Assembly: GCA_945859865.1 (NCBI GenBank)
Contig: CAMAOY010000010.1
Location: forward strand, 1 to 35,003
Direction of reading: 5' to 3'
Length of the DNA stretch: 35,003 nt
DNA from: Phenylobacterium deserti
GTDB lineage: Bacteria > Pseudomonadota > Alphaproteobacteria > Caulobacterales > Caulobacteraceae
Shown here: positions 8,944 through 17,074 of the stretch, piece after piece
How the letters are laid out: every line of letters starts with the position of its first letter
How positions within the stretch are numbered: position 1 is the stretch's first letter
The notes under the pieces: model-generated
What the model saw: the letters and a program-made list of their open reading frames with translations, nothing else
The model's database searches: none
What the model was told of the DNA's origin: nothing
Program-made: the position numbers and the translations under genes

Positions 8944-10485
8944 ATGTATCTCGCCGACCACGCGCGCCTGACCCCTGACAAGCCGGCCCTGATCTCGGCG
9001 GACACCGGCAGGGTCGTGACCTTCGCCGAGCTCGACGAACGCGCCCTGCGGATGGCCAACCTGTTCCGTGACAGGGGCCTGAAGCGCGGCGACCACGTGG
9101 CCCTGCTGATGGAAAACAACCTCGCCTTCATGGATACAGTCTGGGCCTGCTTCCGCTCGGGCCTCTACATCACCACCATCAACCGCTACCTGCCAGCAGA
9201 CGAGACCGCCTACATCGTCAATGACTGCGGCGCGAAGGTCCTGGTCAGTTCCTTCGCCAAGCGCGAGATTGCCGAGGGCCTGGCCGACCTGATCCCGGCC
9301 TGTCCGATCCGCCTGATGGTCGATGGCGTCATCCCGGGCTGGGAATCCTACGAGGCCGCCCGGGATGGCGCCTCGCCTGCCCCCCTCGACAGGGAGTGGG
9401 TGGGTGACTCCATGCTCTACAGCTCGGGCACAACGGGCCGTCCCAAGGGCATACTGCGCCCCCTGCCGGAGGTGAGCCCCGCCGAGGCCTTCGCCCTGCG
9501 GCAGCAGGCGAACCGCTACGAATTCAGCCCCGAGACCGTTTACCTGTCACCAGCGCCCCTCTACCACGCCGCCCCCCTGGCCTACGTGGTCACCGTCCAG
9601 TCCTTCGGCGGGACGGTGGTGATGATGGAGCGTTTCGACGCCGAGCGGTCCCTCGAACTCATCCAGGACTACCGGGTTACCCATTCCCAATGGGTGCCCA
9701 CCATGTTCGTGCGCATGCTCAAGCTGCCGAAAGAGGTCCGCCAAGCCTTCGACGTCTCCAGCCTGCGGGTCGCCATCCACGCCGCGGCGCCCTGCCCGGT
9801 GGAGGTCAAGCGTCAGATGATCGACTGGTGGGGGCCGGTCCTCTACGAATACTACGCGGGCACCGAAGGGTCGGGCTCGACCTTCATCGACAGCGAGGAC
9901 TGGCTGAAGCACCCCGGCTCGGTGGGCCGGGCGGCGGTGGGCGTCCTGCACGTCTGCGACGAGGAGGGGAACGACCTGCCTCCCGGTGAGACGGGGCTGG
10001 TCTATTTCGAACGCGAAATCCCGACCTTCGAGTACCACAACGACCCCGAGAAGACCCGGTCCGCCCGCCATCCGCTCCATCCCGGCTGGAACGCCCTGGG
10101 TGACGTCGGCCACCTGGATCCGGACGGCTATCTCTACCTCACCGACCGCAAGGCCTTCATGATCATCTCTGGCGGGGTGAACATCTATCCCCAGGCCATC
10201 GAGGACGCCCTGATCACCCACCCCAAGGTCGCCGACGTGGCGGTCTTCGGGGTGCCCGACCCCGAGATGGGCGAAGCGGTCAAGGCGGTGATTGAGCCGG
10301 CCCCCGGCGTGGCGCCCACCGAGGCGCTCGCCGCAGAGCTCATGCAGTATGCCCGCGAGCACCTGGCCCACTACATGGCACCGCGCTCCCTCGACTTCAT
10401 CGAGGAAATGCCCCGCCTGCCCACGGGCAAGCTCTATAAGCGCCTCCTCCGCGACGCCTACTGGCAGGGCGATCGCAAGATCTGA
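8944..10485 (+). CDS. AMP-binding acyl-CoA synthetase
   Basis: MLYSSGTTGRPKGILRPLPE, YEYYAGTEGSGSTFI, YLTDRKAFMIISGGVNIYPQAIEDALI, PTGKLYKRLLRD adenylation motifs. Confidence 0.93.
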   Translation: MYLADHARLTPDKPALISADTGRVVTFAELDERALRMANLFRDRGLKRGDHVALLMENNLAFMDTVWACFRSGLYITTINRYLPADETAYIVNDCGAKVLVSSFAKREIAEGLADLIPACPIRLMVDGVIPGWESYEAARDGASPAPLDREWVGDSMLYSSGTTGRPKGILRPLPEVSPAEAFALRQQANRYEFSPETVYLSPAPLYHAAPLAYVVTVQSFGGTVVMMERFDAERSLELIQDYRVTHSQWVPTMFVRMLKLPKEVRQAFDVSSLRVAIHAAAPCPVEVKRQMIDWWGPVLYEYYAGTEGSGSTFIDSEDWLKHPGSVGRAAVGVLHVCDEEGNDLPPGETGLVYFEREIPTFEYHNDPEKTRSARHPLHPGWNALGDVGHLDPDGYLYLTDRKAFMIISGGVNIYPQAIEDALITHPKVADVAVFGVPDPEMGEAVKAVIEPAPGVAPTEALAAELMQYAREHLAHYMAPRSLDFIEEMPRLPTGKLYKRLLRDAYWQGDRKI

Positions 10486-10505
10486 CGCCAAAAGGAAAGA
10501 CCCCC

Positions 10506-11366
10506 ATGCAGGACCTCGCGGGAAAGACCGCCTTCATCACCGGCGGGGCCAGCGGCCTCGGCCTGGCCATGGCGCATGCCTTCGGCGCTGCGGGCATGAA
10601 TGTCATGCTCGCCGATATCGAGGCCGAGCCCCTGGCCCGCGCCGTGGCTGAGCTTGAGGCCCGGCAGGTACGCGTCGCCGCCGTCCAGTGCGACGTCACC
10701 GACCGCGCTGCCCTGGTCGCCGCCGCCCGGGAAACGGTCTCCGCCTTCGGCAAGGTCCACGTCCTGTGCAACAACGCCGGCGTTGGTGCCGGCGGTCCCG
10801 TGGACGAGGTGAAGCCCTCCGACTGGGACTGGACCTTCCAGGTCAACCTCATGGGGGTGATCTACGGCTTGGAGGCCTTCCTGCCCCACATCCGCGCTCA
10901 CGGCGAGGGCGGGGCCATCATCAACACCGCCTCCATGGCCGGCCACATATCGCCTCCGGGCATGGAGGCCTACAGCGCCTCCAAGTTCGCGGTGGTGGCC
11001 CTGACCGAGGGCTGGGCGGCCCAGCTGGCGGTCGAGAACATCCAGGTCCAGGTCCTCTGCCCGGGCTTCGTGCGCACCGGCATCAACCAGTCGGGACGCA
11101 ACCGCCCGGCGAAGTTCGGCGGTCCCCAGATTCGGGAAATCGTCCCGGACGACCGGGTCGCCAACGGCATCGACCCGGCCCGGGTCGGCGCCCGGGTGCT
11201 GGAGGCCCTGCAGGCTGGCGACCTCTACATCTTCACCCATCCGGACATGCGCCCCTTCGTCCAGATGCGGTTCCAGAAGATCATGGAGGGGTTCGATTCC
11301 GCCGATCGCAGTACCGCCCTGTCCGGCCTGGAATACCGCACGCCGGACCTCGACCTCCTGCCCTGA
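10506..11366 (+). CDS. SDR-family NAD(P)-dependent oxidoreductase
   Basis: GKTAFITGGASGLGLAMA (TGxxxGxG), NNAG, S...YSASK catalytic motif. Confidence 0.93.
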   Translation: MQDLAGKTAFITGGASGLGLAMAHAFGAAGMNVMLADIEAEPLARAVAELEARQVRVAAVQCDVTDRAALVAAARETVSAFGKVHVLCNNAGVGAGGPVDEVKPSDWDWTFQVNLMGVIYGLEAFLPHIRAHGEGGAIINTASMAGHISPPGMEAYSASKFAVVALTEGWAAQLAVENIQVQVLCPGFVRTGINQSGRNRPAKFGGPQIREIVPDDRVANGIDPARVGARVLEALQAGDLYIFTHPDMRPFVQMRFQKIMEGFDSADRSTALSGLEYRTPDLDLLP

Positions 11367-11428
11367 TCCCCGTCCGTCCGGCCCCCGGGGCTGGACGGCC
11401 CGGCGGCGATGGGCTACGGACCCAGCCC

Positions 11429-11506
11429 ATGTTCCGTCAGGTTCATCATCACCGCCTCCACCATCCGACCTGTGAAAGCGGGAGCGGGCGAGTGCGTTCG
11501 GCCTGA
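11429..11506 (+). CDS. Putative histidine-rich leader peptide (25 aa) of the hisS-hisZ-hisG operon
   Basis: ATG TTC CGT CAG GTT CAT CAT CAC CGC CTC CAC CAT CCG ACC TGT GAA AGC GGG AGC GGG CGA GTG CGT TCG GCC TGA = MFRQVHHHRLHHPTCESGSGRVRSA*; 5 His in 7 codons. Confidence 0.75.
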   Translation: MFRQVHHHRLHHPTCESGSGRVRSA

Positions 11507-11558
11507 TCGAACCTCCGGCGCCGGCCCCCGCGCAATGCGGACGGGCCCGGCCGGCGGC
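11452..11558 (+). promoter_or_regulatory. Candidate his attenuator: mutually exclusive RNA segments 1:2, 2:3 and 3:4
   Basis: 1:2 = CCGCCTCC (11452-11459) with GGAGCGG (11481-11487); 2:3 = CGGGAGCGGGCG (11479-11490) with CGCCGGCCCCCG (11519-11530), 10/12 pairs; 3:4 = CGCCGGCC (11519-11526) with GGCCGGCG (11549-11556). Confidence 0.6.
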
Positions 11559-11588
11559 TCCGTCCCTGGCAAACCCAAGGGATAGGAA

Positions 11589-13112
11589 ATGACCACCTCC
11601 ACGACTGACATCGTCCCCAACAGGGAGACGCCCCGCCCCGAAGCCCGACCTGAGGTCCGACCCGAGGCCCGCGCCCCCCGCGGCTTCATGGACCGGCGCG
11701 CCCGCGACCTGGCCACCGAGCGCCGCATCCTGACCCGCGTTTCCGAGGTCTATGAGCGTTACGGTTTCGAGGCCCTCGACACCGGCGCCCTGGAGTATGC
11801 CGACGCCCTGGGCAAGTTCCTGCCCGACGCAGACCGCCCGAATGAGGGCGTCTTCGCCCTGCAGGACGACGACGACCAGTGGATGGCCCTGCGCTACGAC
11901 CTCACCGCGCCCCTGGCCCGGTTCGTCGCCCAGAACCGCGAAGGCCTCACCAAGCCCTTCCGCCGCTACGCCTTTGGCCCGGTCTGGCGGAACGAAAAGC
12001 CTGGCCCGGGCCGGTTCCGAGAATTTACCCAGTGCGACGCCGATACGGTGGGTTCGGCCCGGCCCGAGGCCGACGCCGAGATCATCGCCATGGCCGCCGA
12101 GGGCCTGGCTGCCGCCGGCCTGCCCGAGGGCGGCTATGTCCTGCGGATCAATAACCGACGGCTCCTGAACGGCCTCCTCGAACGGGCCGGCGTGGCCGAC
12201 GAAGGCCAGAAGCTCGCCGTCCTGCGGGCGGTGGACAAGCTGGATCGGCTGGGTCCCGAGGGGGTCCGCCTGCTGCTGGGCGAGGGCCGCCGCGACGAGT
12301 CCGGCGCCTTCACCCGCGGGGCGGGGCTGGCCACCGCCGCCGTCGACTCCGTCCTGGCCTTCACCGCTGCCGGGGCCGGGGACCGGGCCGAGACCCTGCG
12401 CCGGATCGCCGACGTGATTGGCGGCTCGGCCGAGGGCGACGCCGGCCTCGCGGAACTGGCGGGCATAGACAAGGCCCTGGCCAGCATGGGCGTGGGCGCG
12501 GACCGGGCGGTCTTCGATCCGTCAGTGGTCCGAGGGCTAGAGTACTACACCGGCGCCGTCTTCGAGGCCGAGCTCCGGCTGGAGACCCTGGACGAGAAGG
12601 GCCAGCCCGCCCGCTTCGGCTCGGTGGGCGGCGGTGGCCGTTACGACGACCTGATCGCCCGCTTCACCGGCGAACGCACCCCGGCGACTGGGTTCTCCTT
12701 CGGCGTCTCCCGACTGGCGGCCGCCCTGCGCGCCGCCGGTCAGGACGCCGGCCAGCAGGCGAGGGGCCCCGTGGTGGTCATCGCCTTCTCCCCCGATGAC
12801 ATGGGCGCCTATTTCGCCGTGGCCGCCGAACTCCGGGCTGCGGGGATCGCCGCCGAGGTCTACCTGGGCGGCTCAGGCATGAAGGCCCAGATGAAGTACG
12901 CCGATCGCCGGCTCTCGCCTGCGGCTGTCATCCTTGGGGGTGACGAGATCGCCGCGGGAACCGTTACGGTGAAGGACCTCGACCTCGGCCGGGCCCTGGC
13001 CTCCGACGTCACCGACAACGCCGCCTGGCGGGCAGATCGACCTGGCCAGCAGACGGTCCCCCGGGACCAGGTGGTCGCCGTCGTGCGGCGCATCCTCGGA
13101 GACGCGCCGTGA
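11589..13112 (+). CDS. hisS: Histidyl-tRNA synthetase (divergent alphaproteobacterial type)
   Basis: Class II aaRS motifs: RRYAFGPVWRNEKPGPGRFREFTQCDADTVGS, RGLEYYTGAVFEAEL, GGGGRYDDLIARFTGERTPATGFSFGVSRL. Confidence 0.93.
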   Translation: MTTSTTDIVPNRETPRPEARPEVRPEARAPRGFMDRRARDLATERRILTRVSEVYERYGFEALDTGALEYADALGKFLPDADRPNEGVFALQDDDDQWMALRYDLTAPLARFVAQNREGLTKPFRRYAFGPVWRNEKPGPGRFREFTQCDADTVGSARPEADAEIIAMAAEGLAAAGLPEGGYVLRINNRRLLNGLLERAGVADEGQKLAVLRAVDKLDRLGPEGVRLLLGEGRRDESGAFTRGAGLATAAVDSVLAFTAAGAGDRAETLRRIADVIGGSAEGDAGLAELAGIDKALASMGVGADRAVFDPSVVRGLEYYTGAVFEAELRLETLDEKGQPARFGSVGGGGRYDDLIARFTGERTPATGFSFGVSRLAAALRAAGQDAGQQARGPVVVIAFSPDDMGAYFAVAAELRAAGIAAEVYLGGSGMKAQMKYADRRLSPAAVILGGDEIAAGTVTVKDLDLGRALASDVTDNAAWRADRPGQQTVPRDQVVAVVRRILGDAP

Positions 13113-14245
13113 TCCAGGAGCCGCCCTTCCCCGCCGATGGTCTCGAAGCCCTCCGCGCGCCCTTCCGCCAGACCGGTGCCATCTGGGTCCAGCCACCCAT
13201 GTTACAGCCTCTGTCCCTGGTGCTTGACCTCGCCGGAGAGGCTCTTCGCTCCCGGCTCTTCGTCCTGCAGGCGGCCGCCGGCCAGGAGGTCTGCCTGCGT
13301 CCCGACTTCACCGCGCCTGTCGCGCGCCTGCACCTGGCCTCGGGCGCGGCCGGAGGCGACTATGCCTACGAGGGCCTGGTCTTCCGCGCCTCCGAGGACG
13401 AGGCGGAGGAAGTCCTGCAGATCGGGATCGAGCGGTTCGCCGCTGCCAGCGACCGGCCCGCCGACGATGCCGACCTGGTGGACTTGCTCTGGCGGGCCGC
13501 TATGGCAGGAGGGCGCGGCGACCTTTCCCTCCGGTTGGGCGACGCCGGCCTGTTTCCCGCCTTCCTTGACGCGCTGGGCCTTCACCCGGCCCAGGCCTCG
13601 CGGCTGACCCGCATGGCGGGACGCCCCTCCCGGCTCGCCGCGGAGCTGGAGCGGAACGGGCAGGCGAAGGATCGGTCCGGAGCGGGGGAGGGCGTCCTGT
13701 CCGGACGCCTCGCCGCCCTGCCCCCGGAAGAGGCCTCCGCCCTCCTCGAGGAAGTCTGGACCCTCGCCGGGATCACCCCGGTCGGAGGCCGCACCGCCGC
13801 AGAGATTGCAGCTCGCCTGGTCACCCGCTCGGAAGCCTCCCGCGCGCCGGCCCTGTCGCCCGGACAGGTCGAGGCTGTCCGGGCCTACCTATCCGTCAGC
13901 GAGGCCCCGCGGGCGGCGTTGGCGCAGATTGCGGGCCTGGCACCCCCCGCCGCCGCCCTTCGGGCGCGCCTGGCGGAATGGGAGCGCCGACTGGACCGGA
14001 TCGAGGCCGCCTCGGTGGGCGCCGCGCCGGCCGTCTTCGATGCCGCGCCCCGAGGCGACTTCGCCTATTATGACGGCCTCGTCATCGAGGTCGTATCGGA
14101 AGCCCTCGGCCCGGCGCGTCCCGTCGCGGTGGGAGGGCGCTATGACAGCCTGCCGGCCCGGCTCTCCGGCGGGTCCAATGGCGGCGGATCGGCGCTCGGA
14201 GGTATGATCCGGCCAGGCCGGGCCTTTGTGGAGGTGGGACAATGA
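13109..14245 (+). CDS. hisZ: ATP phosphoribosyltransferase regulatory subunit (HisS paralogue)
   Basis: HisRS-like fold: RLFVLQAAAGQEVCLRPDFTAPVARLHL, YAYEGLVFR, FAYYDGLVIEV, VGGRYDSL, lying between hisS and hisG; GTG start overlaps the hisS stop. Confidence 0.9.
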   Translation: MIQEPPFPADGLEALRAPFRQTGAIWVQPPMLQPLSLVLDLAGEALRSRLFVLQAAAGQEVCLRPDFTAPVARLHLASGAAGGDYAYEGLVFRASEDEAEEVLQIGIERFAAASDRPADDADLVDLLWRAAMAGGRGDLSLRLGDAGLFPAFLDALGLHPAQASRLTRMAGRPSRLAAELERNGQAKDRSGAGEGVLSGRLAALPPEEASALLEEVWTLAGITPVGGRTAAEIAARLVTRSEASRAPALSPGQVEAVRAYLSVSEAPRAALAQIAGLAPPAAALRARLAEWERRLDRIEAASVGAAPAVFDAAPRGDFAYYDGLVIEVVSEALGPARPVAVGGRYDSLPARLSGGSNGGGSALGGMIRPGRAFVEVGQ

Positions 14246-15198
14246 GCGACCCCCTGATCCTGGCCATACCGTCCAAGGGACGCCTCAAGGACCAGGTCGA
14301 AGCCTGGCTCCAGGACTGCGGCCTCGGCCTCGCCATGAGCGGGGGCGATCGCGGCTACAGGGCGCGTCTGCGCGGCGCCGAAGGCGTCCAGGTCCGCCTG
14401 CTCTCGGCGGGCGATATCGCCGAGGCCCTTGTGGCCGGGGATGTCCACCTGGGCGTCACCGGCGAGGACCTCCTCGGGGAACAGGGGCCGGGGTCCGCCG
14501 AGGCGACCCTCCTGCTCCGTCCCCTCGGCTTCGGCCGGGCCGACCTCGTGGTCGCTGCCCCCCGCAGCTGGCTCGACGTGTCCGTCATGTCCGACCTGGA
14601 GGACGTGGCCCATGAGCGACTTGTCCGTACCGGCCGCCGGCTGAGGGTGGCGACCAAGTACCTGGCCCAGACCCGTGAATTCTTCGCCCGCCACGGAATC
14701 GCCGACTACCGGATCGTCGAGTCGGGGGGTGCCACCGAAGGCGCCCCGGCCGCCGGGGTCGCCGACATCATCGTCGACATCACCACGACGGGGGCTACCC
14801 TCCAGGCCAATGACCTGAAGATCCTGGAGGACGGCGTCATCCTGAGGAGCCAGGCCCACCTCGCCGCCGGCCTTCGGGCCGACTGGACCCCGGAGGGGCT
14901 CACCGCCGCAGAATCGTTGATCCGGATCTTCGAGGCCCGGGCTGCTGCCCACGCCTCGGCCACCCTCATCTGGCCCGGTGGCGACGACGATCCGATCCTG
15001 CCCGCCCTTGAGGCCCTGGGGGCCGTCCGTCGGCCCAACGGCCTGCTGGCGCCGGTGGCCCTGGTCCCCCGGGTGGCGGAGCGTCTGACTTCGGCGGGAC
15101 GGGGTCCGGTTACCGCCTCCCGGCCGGACTTCGTCTTCGAGACGGCCTGTCCGCCTTGGGACGGGCTCCGGGCTGCCCTGAGAAAAACTGACAAATGA
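14242..15198 (+). CDS. hisG: ATP phosphoribosyltransferase catalytic subunit
   Basis: LILAIPSKGRLKDQ, DIAEALVAGDVHLGVTGEDLL, RVATKYLAQTREFF, VESGGATEGAPAAGVADIIVDITTTGATL; ATGA overlap with hisZ. Confidence 0.94.
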   Translation: MSDPLILAIPSKGRLKDQVEAWLQDCGLGLAMSGGDRGYRARLRGAEGVQVRLLSAGDIAEALVAGDVHLGVTGEDLLGEQGPGSAEATLLLRPLGFGRADLVVAAPRSWLDVSVMSDLEDVAHERLVRTGRRLRVATKYLAQTREFFARHGIADYRIVESGGATEGAPAAGVADIIVDITTTGATLQANDLKILEDGVILRSQAHLAAGLRADWTPEGLTAAESLIRIFEARAAAHASATLIWPGGDDDPILPALEALGAVRRPNGLLAPVALVPRVAERLTSAGRGPVTASRPDFVFETACPPWDGLRAALRKTDK

Positions 15199-15299
15199 GT
15201 CAGATAATTCCCGGTTCATCTGCACGGGCGGGCCTTGAAACAGGGCGGTGGTTGACAGGGTCGCGAATTTGACATCAATTCGCCCCAAGCGAGAGACAC

Positions 15300-15402
15300 G
15301 ACGGCATTCGACCATCGATCTCCGGCGTTTCGGGGAGGAAACGCCCTTCTAGATTCGGAGCTGCAGAGCTCAAGCAACCCGCCGCAAGGCGGGTTGTTTT
15401 TT
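15300..15402 (+). ncRNA. Candidate small RNA or structured 3'UTR with three stem-loops ending in an intrinsic terminator
   Basis: GGCGTTTC-ggggag-GAAACGCC (15324-15345), GAGCT-GCAG-AGCTC, then the terminator hairpin. Confidence 0.35.
15375..15402 (+). terminator. Strong Rho-independent terminator
   Basis: CAACCCGCC-GCAA-GGCGGGTTG-TTTTTT. Confidence 0.93.
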
Positions 15403-15410
15403 GCCTGACC

Positions 15411-15800
15411 TCAGAATTTTGACCGTTTTGTCAGTTTTGGGGGGTTGCAGCCGGAAAAGGGCTCGGCCTGGCAGGCGGCCAACTGCGCCTTCCACTCCGC
15501 CTGGGCCCGCTCCCAGGCCTTCGCCTTGGCCTGGGCCTCGGCATTCTGCGCCGACCACTCCGCCAGGCGCGCCTGATACAAGGCTTCCTCCTCGGCGACA
15601 CTCCGCGCGGTGTCTGCGTTCCGGCGGTCCACCTCGGCGTTCCGGGCGTTGACGCCTGCGTTAAGGGCCTCGCTCTGGCGGCCCTGCTCGCTGGGCCTGG
15701 CCGCCTGCGGCGGCGAAGGCGGCGCTTGCGTCCAGGCGGGTGACGCCGCCAGAAGGAGGAGGGCGGCGGCGACCGCCCGCAGGGGTTGTTTGCGGTTCAT
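15411..15800 (-). CDS. Hypothetical secreted small protein, Ala/Glu/Gln-rich, probably helical
   Basis: MNRKQPLRAVAAALLLLAASPAWTQA signal peptide followed by NARNAEVDRRNADTARSVAEEEALYQARLAEWSAQNAEAQAKAKAWERAQAEWKAQLAAC. Confidence 0.65.
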   Translation of the reverse strand: MNRKQPLRAVAAALLLLAASPAWTQAPPSPPQAARPSEQGRQSEALNAGVNARNAEVDRRNADTARSVAEEEALYQARLAEWSAQNAEAQAKAKAWERAQAEWKAQLAACQAEPFSGCNPPKLTKRSKF

Positions 15801-15858
15801 GTCGCCAGACTGCCGCTAAAGCCCCGAAACCGCCAGTCCGTCTTTACCCGGAGCCCCC

Positions 15859-17070
15859 ATGTCCATGCCAAGTCCCAGGGTCGTCATCGTCGGTGCCGGC
15901 CCGGCAGGTCTCATGGCCGCTGAGACGCTCGCCCGCGGCGGAGCCCGGGTCGTGGTGCACGAACGCATGCCCAGTCCGGCGCGGCGCCTGCTGATGGCCG
16001 GACGCGGGGGTCTCAACCTGACCCACTCCGAGGGCCTGACGGAGATGATCGCCCGTTACGGCGACCGGTCAGGGACCCTCGCCCCCCTGCTGGAGGCCTT
16101 TCCGCCTCAGGCCCTGCGCGACTGGGCCGAAGGCCTGGGCCAGGACACTTTCGTCGGCTCCAGCGGCCGTGTATTTCCACGCCGCCTGAAGGCCTCGCCC
16201 CTGGTCCGGGCCTGGCTGGCCCGGCTTGACAGCCTGGGCGTGGAGCTTCGGCTTGCCTCGACCTGGACCGGCTGGGACGGGGAGGGCCGACCCACTTTCC
16301 GCCAGGCCGGGGGCGAGGACACCCCCGAGGCGGCCGACGCCCTGCTACTTTCCATGGGGGGCGCGAGCTGGCCCCGGCTGGGCGCGGACGGCGCCTGGGT
16401 TGCGACCCTTGCAGAGGCCGGCGTGGTGTCGGCACCCCTCAGGCCTGCCAACTGCGGTTTCGTCGCGGACTTCAGCCCGCCCTTTCCCGGCGACCATGCA
16501 GGTCGTCCCCTCAAGGGTGTCGAGGTCCGGTTCGCCGGGCGCGCGGTGCGAGGCGAGGTGATGCTGACCCGGCAGGGGATCGAGGGCGGCGCCGTCTACG
16601 CCCTCTCGGCCGCCCTCCGGGACGCGGTGGAGGCGGGGGGCGAGGCGATCGTCGAGATCGACCTCAGGCCAGGCCGCAGCCCCGAAGATCTTGTCGCCAG
16701 ACTGGCGCGCACCGACCGGAAGGCCAGCCTCTCCAACCGCCTCCGCAAGGCCCTGGCCCTGTCGCCGCAGGAAATCGGGCTCCTCCGCGAGGCGGGGCCG
16801 CCAACCTCGGACCTGGAGGTCCTGGCGGCCCGCATCCGCTCGGTTCCCCTGCGCCTGGTTGCCACTACGGGCCTCGAACGCGCCATCTCCACCGCCGGCG
16901 GTGTCCGGTTCGAAGATCTCGACCCGGGCCTTCAGCTCCGGGCCCGGCCGGGGGTCTGGATCGCCGGGGAGATGCTCGACTGGGAGGCGCCCACGGGGGG
17001 CTATCTCCTCCAGGCCGTCTTCGCCACAGGCGTCTACGCCGCCCGGGACATCCTCTCGCAGCGGGGGTGA
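15859..17070 (+). CDS. FAD-dependent flavoprotein, BaiN/HI0933-like (TIGR03862-type)
   Basis: VVIVGAGPAGLMAAETLARGGARVVVHERMPSPARRLLMAGRGGLNLTHSE, GSSGRVFPRRLKASPLVRAWL, GGVRFEDLDPGLQLRARPGVWIAGEMLDWEAPTGGYLLQ. Confidence 0.92.
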   Translation: MSMPSPRVVIVGAGPAGLMAAETLARGGARVVVHERMPSPARRLLMAGRGGLNLTHSEGLTEMIARYGDRSGTLAPLLEAFPPQALRDWAEGLGQDTFVGSSGRVFPRRLKASPLVRAWLARLDSLGVELRLASTWTGWDGEGRPTFRQAGGEDTPEAADALLLSMGGASWPRLGADGAWVATLAEAGVVSAPLRPANCGFVADFSPPFPGDHAGRPLKGVEVRFAGRAVRGEVMLTRQGIEGGAVYALSAALRDAVEAGGEAIVEIDLRPGRSPEDLVARLARTDRKASLSNRLRKALALSPQEIGLLREAGPPTSDLEVLAARIRSVPLRLVATTGLERAISTAGGVRFEDLDPGLQLRARPGVWIAGEMLDWEAPTGGYLLQAVFATGVYAARDILSQRG

Positions 17071-17074
17071 ACCC

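Noticed and set aside
11374-11398. GC hairpin CCGTCC...GGACGG after the SDR gene as a terminator
   Set aside because: No T-tract; may be a weak structure only, so not called as a terminator.
11409-11584. Alternative short ORF (MGYGPSPCSVRFIITASTIRPVKAG...) in another frame over the his leader
   Set aside because: No amino-acid bias relevant to the operon; the His-rich frame at 11429 explains the region better.
11414-11728. 104-aa minus-strand ORF over the his leader
   Set aside because: Basic low-complexity shadow ORF antisense to the hisS 5' end.
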